Virus record (IMG/VR): IMGVR_UViG_3300027754_000259
Coordinates: 1-34,278 of that record
Direction: 5' to 3' (one strand)
Length of the DNA: 34,278 bases
Source of the DNA: a virus
Part shown: piece after piece, positions 22,374-29,126 of the stretch
Layout: every line of letters begins with the position of its first letter
How positions within the stretch are numbered: the first letter of the stretch is position 1
The notes under the pieces: model-generated
What the model was told of the DNA's origin: nothing
The model's input: the letters and a program-made list of their open reading frames with translations, nothing else
Databases searched by the model: none
Program-made: the position numbers and the translations under genes

Positions 22374-23614
22374 TTTATAAATTAAGAGATTATCAGATTG
22401 AACTTTCATTAAAAGCTGTTAAAATATTAAGAGTTAAAAAGATCGTTTATTTATCAATGGAAGTTAGAACAGGTAAAACTTTAACTGCTTTAGAAACGGC
22501 TAAATTATATGGAGCAAAACGAGTTTTGTTTTTAACAAAGAAAAAAGCTATATCTAGTATTATTGATGATTACACTAAATTTAATTATGTAAATGATTTT
22601 GAAATAGAAGTTATCAATGATGAATCTATAAGTAAAGTAAAAGGTAAATTTGATTTGATAATACATGATGAGCATCATAGATTTGGAGCTTTCCCAAAAC
22701 CCGGTAAGTATACAAAGGAATTTGCGCAAAGATTTAATACTTTACCAATGATTTTTTTGTCAGGGACACCTACTCCAGAATCCTTCTCACAGATTTATCA
22801 TCAATTTTGGGTTTCTTTATACAGTCCTTTTCCTAATCCTAATTTTTATGCTTGGGCTTCAGCTTATGTAAACGTAAAACAAAAACGAGTTTCTTTTGGT
22901 TTTATTAATGATTATTCAGATGCTAATGTAGAAATGATCAATGATAAGATTAAAGACTATTTAATAACATTTACACAAAAAGAAGCAGGATTTGAAACTG
23001 AAGTAAAAGAAAATATTATGTATTGCGATATGAAACCTATAACATATTCATTGATTGATAAACTAGCAAAAGATTTAGTTATAGATGGTCAAACTGAAAC
23101 TATTTTAGGAGATACTGCTGTTAAATTAATGAGTAAATTCCATCAAATGTTTTCAGGTACTGTCAAATTTGAAAGTGGCAATACAATGATTTTGGATGAT
23201 AGTAAAGCTATATTTATAAAAGAAAGATTTAAAGGAATTAAATTAGCTATATTCTATAAATTTAAAGCAGAACTAGAGATGTTAAAGCAAGTATTTAAAG
23301 ATGAGTTAACAACTGAATTAGAAGAGTTTAATAATACGAATAAATCTATTGCTTATCAAATTGTTTCAGGACGTGAAGGTGTTAATTTAAGCAAAGCAAA
23401 ATATTTAGTTTATTTTAATATTGATTTTTCTGCAACGTCTTACTTTCAATCTAGAGATAGACTTACAACTAAAGAAAGATTAAGTAATGAAGTTTTTTGG
23501 ATATTTTCAAAAGGCGGTATTGAACAGAAAATTTATAAAGTAGTAAAAGATAAGAAAAAATATACAAGCAATTATTTTAAAAAAGACTATGTTAGAATCA
23601 ATTATTCAAAGTAA
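22370..23614 (+). CDS. SF2 DNA helicase (DEAH/SNF2-like)
   Basis: The 414-aa protein shows SF2 motifs in order: a Q-like N-terminus (LRDYQ), Walker A MEVRTGKTLT (Lys36), Walker B HDEHH (Asp100-His103), motif III LSGTPTPES (130-138), and motif VI around 359-364 (FQSRDR). Only the two RecA-like domains seem present, so this is a compact phage form. Such helicases act in replication restart, recombination or D-loop formation. It lies between a coiled-coil protein and a VRR-NUC nuclease, forming a likely replication-recombination set. Its end overlaps the nuclease gene by 26 bases. Confidence 0.9.
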   Translation: MIYKLRDYQIELSLKAVKILRVKKIVYLSMEVRTGKTLTALETAKLYGAKRVLFLTKKKAISSIIDDYTKFNYVNDFEIEVINDESISKVKGKFDLIIHDEHHRFGAFPKPGKYTKEFAQRFNTLPMIFLSGTPTPESFSQIYHQFWVSLYSPFPNPNFYAWASAYVNVKQKRVSFGFINDYSDANVEMINDKIKDYLITFTQKEAGFETEVKENIMYCDMKPITYSLIDKLAKDLVIDGQTETILGDTAVKLMSKFHQMFSGTVKFESGNTMILDDSKAIFIKERFKGIKLAIFYKFKAELEMLKQVFKDELTTELEEFNNTNKSIAYQIVSGREGVNLSKAKYLVYFNIDFSATSYFQSRDRLTTKERLSNEVFWIFSKGGIEQKIYKVVKDKKKYTSNYFKKDYVRINYSK

Positions 23615-23864
23615 AATAATAGCCGAAGCAAAAAAAAATGGTTATTTAGTTTTAAAGATTGTTAAGTGTAATATAAATGGAATGTCTGATTTAATATTAT
23701 TTAAAGATAATTCAACTATATTTGTCGAAGTTAAGAATGAGAAAGGTAAACAAAGCGAAATTCAAAAGTATATTCAAAAACAAATAGAACAACAAAATTT
23801 TGAATATTACATAGTAAGAAGTTTAGATGAGTTTAAAAATATAATAGAAACAAAATGGATATAA
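23589..23864 (+). CDS. VRR-NUC domain nuclease
   Basis: The 91-aa protein is a bare VRR-NUC domain: LESIIQSKIIAEAKKNGYLV (2-21), GMSDLILF with Asp34, FVEVKNEKGKQSEIQ with Glu47, Lys49 and Gln59, then a helix and a final strand (FEYYIVRSLDEF). These residues are the PD-(D/E)xK active site. Stand-alone VRR-NUC proteins are widespread in phages beside helicases and may resolve branched DNA. It overlaps the SF2 helicase gene by 26 bases and the next gene by 10. Confidence 0.9.
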   Translation: MLESIIQSKIIAEAKKNGYLVLKIVKCNINGMSDLILFKDNSTIFVEVKNEKGKQSEIQKYIQKQIEQQNFEYYIVRSLDEFKNIIETKWI

Positions 23865-24055
23865 CAATGTGCAGCGGCACTAACTGCCCTAAAAAAGAAG
23901 AGTGCTACAGATTTACAGCATACGCAAGCGAACACCGTCAAAGCTGGTTTAATGAGCCGCCATTTAAGATAGTGGAAAACAAGTTTACGTGTGATATGTT
24001 TTGGGGTGATAGGAACGAGGGAATTATAAACCAATTTAAAGATATAATGAAATGA
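23855..24055 (+). CDS. Small Cys-rich protein, 66 aa, putative metal or Fe-S binding
   Basis: The 66-aa protein has four cysteines: MCSGTNCPKKEECYRF (Cys6, Cys11, Cys17) and FTCDMFW (Cys46), plus QSWFNEPPFK. This arrangement is a recurrent family in Bacteroidota and their phages and suggests a zinc or iron-sulfur site. No experimental role is known to me. It sits in the replication operon, overlapping its neighbours by 10 and 4 bases. Confidence 0.7.
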   Translation: MDITMCSGTNCPKKEECYRFTAYASEHRQSWFNEPPFKIVENKFTCDMFWGDRNEGIINQFKDIMK

Positions 24056-24249
24056 GTACAACCTTCGGAGTAAAGATACCTAGCACTGGTGAAGTTATAC
24101 CAATAGCTAGAAGAATGAACGGTAATATAAACTTTACTAATCCAATAGCTGAACTTTTAGCAGACGAAATTAAAGTGATAGCAATGAATAACGATAGACA
24201 AGGTATTTACACAATTAAAGATTTAAAAGATGGGCAAAGTAATAATTGA
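24052..24249 (+). CDS. Hypothetical protein, 65 aa
   Basis: A 65-aa protein with several short strands (FGVKIPSTGEVIPIARRMNG) and a C-terminal charged segment. It is coupled by ATGA to the Cys-rich protein and overlaps the following gene by 20 bases. No motif is recognised. Confidence 0.58.
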   Translation: MSTTFGVKIPSTGEVIPIARRMNGNINFTNPIAELLADEIKVIAMNNDRQGIYTIKDLKDGQSNN

Positions 24250-24466
24250 ATTCGATTCAGTAGAAGAGCAAGACGATATAAACATGGCATTAAATGGCTA
24301 TAAGTACAGCGTTATTCTGCATCAATTAGACAATGATTTAAGAAGCATTACTAAACATGGAGTTTATAAAAATAGAGATGCCACAGAGCAAGAACTAGAT
24401 TTAGCACAGGACTTAAGAGATAGCATACAATCGTATTTATCAGAATTTAACTTATCTTTAATATAG
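24230..24466 (+). CDS. Hypothetical protein, 78 aa
   Basis: The protein opens with a strand (KVIIEFDSVEEQDDINMALNGYK), followed by a helix with WxxD-like HQLDNDLRSITKHG and a final helix. This pattern is frequent among small phage proteins, but its function is unknown. It is the last gene before the promoter-like site at 24485. Confidence 0.65.
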   Translation: MGKVIIEFDSVEEQDDINMALNGYKYSVILHQLDNDLRSITKHGVYKNRDATEQELDLAQDLRDSIQSYLSEFNLSLI

Positions 24467-24484
24467 CCATTTAAAAAACTTGTT

Positions 24485-24492
24485 TATCTTTA
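24485..24492 (+). promoter_or_regulatory. Late-type promoter -7 element (TATCTTTA), leaderless start
   Basis: TATCTTTA is followed by four bases and the ATG at 24497, the same geometry as at 3745, 6421 and 10324. No TTG occurs at 17-23 bases upstream. It would give the phosphoesterase gene a separate leaderless transcript. Confidence 0.47.
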
Positions 24493-24496
24493 TCAA

Positions 24497-25618
24497 ATGA
24501 TAGAAAACATTGAGCGAATAATGGTGCTATTTAATTCTGGAATAGGAAAAACAAACGTAGCCAGACAAATATGTGAAGAGCAAGGAATAGAATTTAATGA
24601 CAATAATAGACGAAGCGTAGGTAAGCTAATCAATAAAAGAATTGATAAAGGTATATTTGATGAGTGCGAAACCGTAGGTATTGACTTTGATAAAGTAAAG
24701 CACTATTGGTATAAGGGGAAACATTATTCTATAAATGTAAAGGGGGTCGAAAACGACTCCTTTAACTATCATGAATTTAAACAAGATTTTATAGATACAG
24801 TTGAAAAGATTAAACCTAATCACATTAAAATTGAGCGGTCGGAACTCATCGAGGACTCGCACTGTTTACTTATCGACCCAGCCGACATTCATATAAATAA
24901 ACTTTGTTCTGCATTTGAAACGGGTGAAGAATACAACTCACAAATTGCAGTTCAAAGGGTAAAAGATGGTGTTAATTCAATACTTAAGAAAAGTAAATAT
25001 TTCAACATTGACAAAATTATATTAATAGTTGGTAACGATGTTCTAAACACTGATAACACCAAAGGACAAACTACAAAGGGTACCGACCAAGACTCACATT
25101 TAAAGTGGTTCGATGCTTTCATAATGGCTAAACAATTATACATTGACATTATAGAAACTTTGGTTCAGATTGCAGACCTAGAAGTAATTTACAACGTCTC
25201 TAATCATGACGAGATGAGTGGTTTCTTTCTAATGGATTCACTTTACAGTTGGTATAACACACATCGGAATATAGAATTTAATAGAAGCCCATCACATAGA
25301 AAATATACAACGTACGGTAAAAACCTTATAGGGACTACTCATGGAGATGGAGCGAAGCAAAACGATTTACCTTTATTAATGTGTCATGAAGCTTCAAATT
25401 ATTGGCACGATTGTAAACATAGATATTGGTTTACTCACCACTTTCACCACAAGACGTCAAAAGATATTATGAGCGTACAAATAGAGTCATTACGTTCACC
25501 AAGCCCTGCAGATAGTTGGCATCATAAATCAGGACATCAACACTCACCCTTAGCAATTGAAGGATTTATATTTCATAAGGAGTTCGGGCAGGTCGCACGG
25601 CTCACCACTTTGTTTTAA
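24497..25618 (+). CDS. Calcineurin-like metallophosphoesterase with N-terminal HTH-like region
   Basis: The 373-aa protein carries the metallophosphoesterase ligands in order: DPADIH (Asp130, His132), VGNDVLN (Asn180-Asp181), SNHD (Asn236-His237), THGD (281-284) and HHFHH (314-318). Residues 1 to about 50 form a helix-turn-helix-like unit (KTNVARQICEEQGI, SVGKLINKRI). Similar proteins in Bacteroidota phages are annotated as phosphoesterases or Mre11/SbcD-like nucleases, so a DNA-end or DNA-repair role is plausible. The canonical Gly-Asp is Asn-Asp here, which does not rule out metal binding. The start is set by the -7 element four bases upstream. Confidence 0.82.
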   Translation: MIENIERIMVLFNSGIGKTNVARQICEEQGIEFNDNNRRSVGKLINKRIDKGIFDECETVGIDFDKVKHYWYKGKHYSINVKGVENDSFNYHEFKQDFIDTVEKIKPNHIKIERSELIEDSHCLLIDPADIHINKLCSAFETGEEYNSQIAVQRVKDGVNSILKKSKYFNIDKIILIVGNDVLNTDNTKGQTTKGTDQDSHLKWFDAFIMAKQLYIDIIETLVQIADLEVIYNVSNHDEMSGFFLMDSLYSWYNTHRNIEFNRSPSHRKYTTYGKNLIGTTHGDGAKQNDLPLLMCHEASNYWHDCKHRYWFTHHFHHKTSKDIMSVQIESLRSPSPADSWHHKSGHQHSPLAIEGFIFHKEFGQVARLTTLF

Positions 25619-25633
25619 GGTTATATACTTAAA

Positions 25634-25738
25634 ATGGATATTTACGAAACCAAATTATTAAATTTATATTTCAATTATCATTGTATTAAACAAAAAAACG
25701 TATCTTTGTCAATGATATTCACTTATTACTTAAACTAA
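25634..25738 (+). CDS. Possible small ORF, 34 aa, crossed by a promoter
   Basis: An ORF from ATG 25634 to the stop at 25736-25738 would encode 34 aa (beginning MDIYETKLLNLYFNY). An in-frame ATG at 25712 gives an 8-aa peptide, MIFTYYLN, starting four bases after the -7 element at 25701-25708. The stop overlaps the next start (TAATG at 25736-25740), so either could couple translation to it. The promoter lies within the longer version, so the short leader peptide is the better guess. Confidence 0.3.
   Translation: MDIYETKLLNLYFNYHCIKQKNVSLSMIFTYYLN
25681..25708 (+). promoter_or_regulatory. Promoter (TTG-N17-TATCTTTG) for the terminase region
   Basis: TTG at 25681-25683 and TATCTTTG at 25701-25708 with a 17-base spacer is a full Bacteroidota promoter. 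It is the only clear one between the replication genes and the terminase genes. Transcription should begin around 25712 and read the membrane protein, SAP-like protein and terminase genes. Confidence 0.7.
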
Positions 25739-25977
25739 TGTACACTATAATAATATCACTATTCATTGCTATACTACTACTAAGGGAATGGTCATTATCT
25801 AGCAGAGCGAAAACTTTGCTAGGTATAGACCCCTTCAAATTTGTTAAACTATTAGATTGTTTTCCATGCTTTACTTTTTGGACTTCAGTAATAGTTGTAA
25901 TTTGCACACAAGAAAATATAATTTATTCACTAGCTACTTTTGTAGTGGCTTCAATAATCGACAAGTTATGGAACTAA
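25738..25977 (+). CDS. Small membrane protein with CFPC motif, 79 aa
   Basis: The 79-aa protein has an N-terminal transmembrane helix (IIISLFIAILLL, about 3-16), a short loop with LLDCFPCFTFWTSV, and a second hydrophobic stretch (TSVIVVICTQ to about residue 70). The C-x-x-C-x-x-FW pattern resembles small phage/Bacteroidota membrane proteins sometimes grouped with DUF1360, and could bind metal or form a disulfide. It starts at a TAATG junction after the leader ORF and overlaps the next gene by 10 bases. Confidence 0.62.
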   Translation: MYTIIISLFIAILLLREWSLSSRAKTLLGIDPFKFVKLLDCFPCFTFWTSVIVVICTQENIIYSLATFVVASIIDKLWN

Positions 25978-26327
25978 ACATTCAAGGACGTATATCTTTA
26001 GATATATTAAGAAACAAAATAACTGCTAACAATAACAAGTGGGACTTTGACGAAAAAATACATATCCAAACAATATACCAAGCGATCACAAAAAAAACGT
26101 TGTCTTTAAATTGCTCAGGTTGCTGGATTAATGCGGTTAACATAATTAACAACTTTATTAGATTTCACGAAACTGCACCCTTAACGATAGTTTTAGATAC
26201 TGAAGTAATACAAGGTCAGTTTGAAATAATGAGTTTTAAAGAGATGAAAGCATTACTGAAAGAGAAAGGTATTAAAATCCCGCGTAACGCTACAAGGACA
26301 ATACTAAACAAATTAATCAATGGCTAA
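25968..26327 (+). CDS. Protein with C-terminal SAP/HeH-like helix, 119 aa
   Basis: The frame is open upstream to 25857, but the ATG at 25968 is preferred because the upstream part lies inside the membrane-protein gene. The 119-aa product starts MELNIQGRISLDILRN. It has a central region with CSGC and a C-terminal helical unit (FKEMKALLKEKGIKIPRN followed by a short basic helix), typical of SAP or helix-extension-helix DNA-binding segments. It lies immediately before the small terminase subunit (overlap 8 bases) and could assist packaging. The function is inferred. Confidence 0.62.
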   Translation: MELNIQGRISLDILRNKITANNNKWDFDEKIHIQTIYQAITKKTLSLNCSGCWINAVNIINNFIRFHETAPLTIVLDTEVIQGQFEIMSFKEMKALLKEKGIKIPRNATRTILNKLING

Positions 26328-26718
26328 GTCAGATGAGTTTATAATCAATTTAGGCAAGCATGCAGATAACTATATTTCTGAATGTTTAGCGCATACTAAA
26401 GAAGTTGTTTCTGGAAGCGGAAAAGTTATAGAAGTTAGAGATAGACATATCCCTACAATAGATTATTTTCTTAATATTTGGATACCTTTATTGAATATGG
26501 ATAGTATATCTAGAGTTACTTATTATAAATGGCTTCATTCAGAAGATGAGTTAAAAGCTTACACTATAAAAAAGATAGAGGGTACTTTTAAAGCCTTAGC
26601 AACCGATATAGTAGCCAATGAAGGTAAAGGTATATTCTACGCTAAGAACCGTTTAGGAATGCATGACAAACAACATATTGAAACTAAAACCGTAGAAGGA
26701 TTCGACTTTGATAATTAA
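26320..26718 (+). CDS. terS: Terminase small subunit
   Basis: The 132-aa protein has the terminase-small outline: an N-terminal helix, a middle HTH-like region with ISRVTYYKWLHSEDELKAY, and a C-terminal part with GIFYAKNRLGMHDKQHIE (the KNR-GW-DKQ-like signature). It binds the packaging site and hands DNA to the large subunit. It overlaps the large-subunit gene by 11 bases. The packaging site itself cannot be located from sequence. Length is usual for the family. Confidence 0.83.
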   Translation: MAKSDEFIINLGKHADNYISECLAHTKEVVSGSGKVIEVRDRHIPTIDYFLNIWIPLLNMDSISRVTYYKWLHSEDELKAYTIKKIEGTFKALATDIVANEGKGIFYAKNRLGMHDKQHIETKTVEGFDFDN

Positions 26719-27910
26719 AGGATATAGACCGCACGATAAGCAAAAGGAAATACATCATAGTATAAACCATGAGCCGTACAAGTATTATATTTTAAATATC
26801 GGTAGGCAGTTTGGTAAAACTATGCTAGGCATTAATCAATTGCTTTATTGGTCGATGAATGATAAAGGTTGTAGTATTGCATGGGTTACTCCCATCTATA
26901 AGCAATCCAAAAAGGTATTTGATGAAATGGAAAAGGTTTGTCAACGTAGTGGATTCTTTCAATTCAATAGGTCAGATTTAACTATCAAAGGTTTCGGTTC
27001 TACAATACAATTCTTTTCTGGTGAACGTCCTGATAATATAAGGGGTAATACATTTGACTATCTTATAATGGATGAGATAGCATTTAGTAGAGAGCAGTTA
27101 TGGAGTGAAGTATTAAGTGCGACCGTATTAGTTAAGGGTAAAAAGATACTGTTTATTTCAACTCCAAAAGGTAAGAACCATTTTTATAAGCTATCACTTC
27201 AACACAACTACGACAATAGATACAAGTACTTTCATTTTTCTAGTTATGATAATCCAATGATTAGCTTTGAAGATTTAGAAGAGCGTAGACGTAATTTGCC
27301 AGATCATATATTTAGACAAGAATACTTAGCTGAATTTCTAGATAATTCTTCAGGTCTATTTAAGAATGTAAAAGACTGCGTCAATGAATTTCCTATATCA
27401 ACTCCGTTAATGTTTGGTGGTTTAGATATTGGACGAGCAGATGATTATACTGTACTCACTATTATAAACCGTGATAATCAAATGATACACGTAGAACGAT
27501 GGAGACAGGACGACTGGACTAATATAATAAACAAGGTTGCTGAAGTAATTAATAGATTCAGAGCAAAGATATACGTGGAGGTTAATAACCAAGGTGACGT
27601 ATTCTATGAGATGCTGCATAAACAATGCCGTACATTTATAGAACCTTATGTTACATCTAGTAAAACAAAACCCGTTATGATTGAAGATTTAGCATTACTG
27701 TTTGAGCAAAAGAATATATCTATACTTAATGAAGAGTGGTTAATAAACGAACTAGAAGCCTTTACTTATATTTATGACACAAAGACTAGAGGTGTTAAGT
27801 ATTCAGCTCCTCAGGGTGTGCATGATGATGGGGTTATATCTTTGGCTTTAGCAATACAATCTAGAAAAGACTTAATCAAAAAAGGTCATTATATTGGTAC
27901 TCATGCGTAA
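26708..27910 (+). CDS. terL: Terminase large subunit (TTG start)
   Basis: The 400-aa protein has the ATPase motifs: Walker A GRQFGKTM (Lys37), Walker B DYLIMDE (Asp122, Glu123) and coupling motif FISTPKG (149-155). The nuclease residues are GLDIG with Asp240, VEVNNQGD with Glu291, and VHDDG with Asp373/374. It pumps DNA into the procapsid and cuts it. The start appears to be TTG at 26708, overlapping the small-subunit gene. No ATG lies near it, and the conserved N-terminal RPHDKQKEIH needs this start. Length is normal for compact terminases. Confidence 0.95.
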   Translation: MIIKGYRPHDKQKEIHHSINHEPYKYYILNIGRQFGKTMLGINQLLYWSMNDKGCSIAWVTPIYKQSKKVFDEMEKVCQRSGFFQFNRSDLTIKGFGSTIQFFSGERPDNIRGNTFDYLIMDEIAFSREQLWSEVLSATVLVKGKKILFISTPKGKNHFYKLSLQHNYDNRYKYFHFSSYDNPMISFEDLEERRRNLPDHIFRQEYLAEFLDNSSGLFKNVKDCVNEFPISTPLMFGGLDIGRADDYTVLTIINRDNQMIHVERWRQDDWTNIINKVAEVINRFRAKIYVEVNNQGDVFYEMLHKQCRTFIEPYVTSSKTKPVMIEDLALLFEQKNISILNEEWLINELEAFTYIYDTKTRGVKYSAPQGVHDDGVISLALAIQSRKDLIKKGHYIGTHA

Positions 27911-27951
27911 TAATTAATATTAAAGTATAGTATATTGGTTAAATAAAATGT

Positions 27952-27959
27952 TATATTTG
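27952..27959 (+). promoter_or_regulatory. -7-like element (TATATTTG) before the small ORF at 27965
   Basis: TATATTTG lies five bases before the ATG at 27965. A TTG occurs at 27935-27937, but the spacer is only 14 bases. It may start the glycosyltransferase/tail transcript after the terminase gene. Confidence 0.42.
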
Positions 27960-27964
27960 CAAGC

Positions 27965-28174
27965 ATGAAAAACAATATCTTTAAAAATATGGTATTGAGA
28001 GAGATACCAGATGCTGAGTTTATTAATAATATTCTTATTAGTCCTTTGCCTAAGATAAAGATAAATGGTATATTCAGGGAAGGCAACGATATAATACTTA
28101 TAGCTATTTCAAAGTTTAGTTATTCATCTGTAATTGAAGCTATGAAGAACCAAAAGATAATCATAATGTTATGA
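27965..28174 (+). CDS. Hypothetical protein, 69 aa
   Basis: The 69-aa protein has a charged N-terminus (KNNIFKNMVLREIPDAEF), a central strand region and a hydrophobic C-terminal part (NDIILIAISKF and KIIIML). No family is recognised. It is the first gene after the terminase pair and ends in an ATGA overlap with a tiny membrane-peptide ORF. Confidence 0.5.
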   Translation: MKNNIFKNMVLREIPDAEFINNILISPLPKIKINGIFREGNDIILIAISKFSYSSVIEAMKNQKIIIML

Positions 28175-28248
28175 GTTCAAAATCATTTATAATGGTAATA
28201 ATAATTTCATCAATACTATGGTATATAATTATAAAATCCTTAATTTAA
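28171..28248 (+). CDS. Tiny hydrophobic peptide, 25 aa
   Basis: An ORF from ATG 28171 encodes 25 aa, MSSKSFIMVIIISSILWYII and five more residues, a single membrane helix. It starts at an ATGA overlap with the previous gene, and its 3' end overlaps the glycosyltransferase gene by 31 bases in another frame. It may be a real small membrane peptide or only a coupling ORF. Confidence 0.35.
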   Translation: MSSKSFIMVIIISSILWYIIIKSLI

Positions 28249-29126
28249 GTAGTAATGACTACGCTAACATGGCGCACAATAACGCAAACGCTTTAAGGTC
28301 GATAGGTGTTATCTGTGAGGACTTAACATTAAACAGTCATGTGTTTGGATATACTGAAGAAAGCAAGGTTGTAGATAGAAAGTATATTATAAACCACGTT
28401 AACAACTATGATGTGGTACAGATATTCCATAGTTGTCCAGTGATCCTTTCGCTTATTGAAATAGCTAAATTCAAAGGTCGATTAATTGTTTACCATTCAG
28501 GAAGTAGATATAGAGACGAACCGTTTTTTTATAACAACATATTCAATCCAATTGTTCACCGTTGCATTACAGACCAAACAGAGTTCATGGAGTTGGGAGC
28601 AAAAGATATTGCATACTTAGCACCACATACCGATTTAAAGACTGTAGACAAGCGCAAAGACGGTAAACTTATTGTCGGTCATTATCCTAGTAATGCAATT
28701 GTAAAAGGCACGAAAGATATTAGGGAAATGTTAGAACCGTTTAAAGATGACTTTGAAATAAGAATCGACGAAACGATACTACCACATGAAGAAAATCTAA
28801 AACGTATTGCAGAATGCCATATCTATATTGAACTATTTAAACCTGAGTTAAACGGTAAACCTTATGGATGTTTTGGAGTGACTGCATTTGAGGCTACTGC
28901 CTTGGGTTGTGTTGTGGTTACGAATGATTTGAATACTAGTGTTTACGAAAATGTTTTTACTAGACATGATTTTTTAATAGCAAATGATAAAGAAACTTTT
29001 AGACAAGTTTTACTAGTGACATCAATGTTAAAAACAGAAACGTTTAATGATAGGTTTCATAAAGACTTTCATAGCAAACATTCAATTGAATCTACAGGAA
29101 AACGAATACTAGATTTAATAAAATGA
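28218..29126 (+). CDS. Glycosyltransferase, GT-B fold, GT4-like
   Basis: The 302-aa protein has a GT-B outline: an N-terminal half with YDVVQIFHSCP and YHSGSRYRDE, a linker with GHYPSNAIVKGTKDI (about 153-167), and a nucleotide-sugar-binding half with KPYGCFGVTAFEATALGCVVVTN (the GT4 E-x7-E region, about 213-235). It would move a sugar from an activated donor to an unknown acceptor. It is coupled by ATGA to the tandem GT2 gene, so the two probably act in sequence. Targets could be virion protein or host surface glycans. Confidence 0.82.
   Translation: MVYNYKILNLSSNDYANMAHNNANALRSIGVICEDLTLNSHVFGYTEESKVVDRKYIINHVNNYDVVQIFHSCPVILSLIEIAKFKGRLIVYHSGSRYRDEPFFYNNIFNPIVHRCITDQTEFMELGAKDIAYLAPHTDLKTVDKRKDGKLIVGHYPSNAIVKGTKDIREMLEPFKDDFEIRIDETILPHEENLKRIAECHIYIELFKPELNGKPYGCFGVTAFEATALGCVVVTNDLNTSVYENVFTRHDFLIANDKETFRQVLLVTSMLKTETFNDRFHKDFHSKHSIESTGKRILDLIK

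Noticed and set aside
25857-25967. Long version of the SAP-like gene starting at 25857
   Set aside because: The extra 37 residues overlap the membrane-protein gene in another frame and are unlike the rest; ATG 25968 fits operon spacing.
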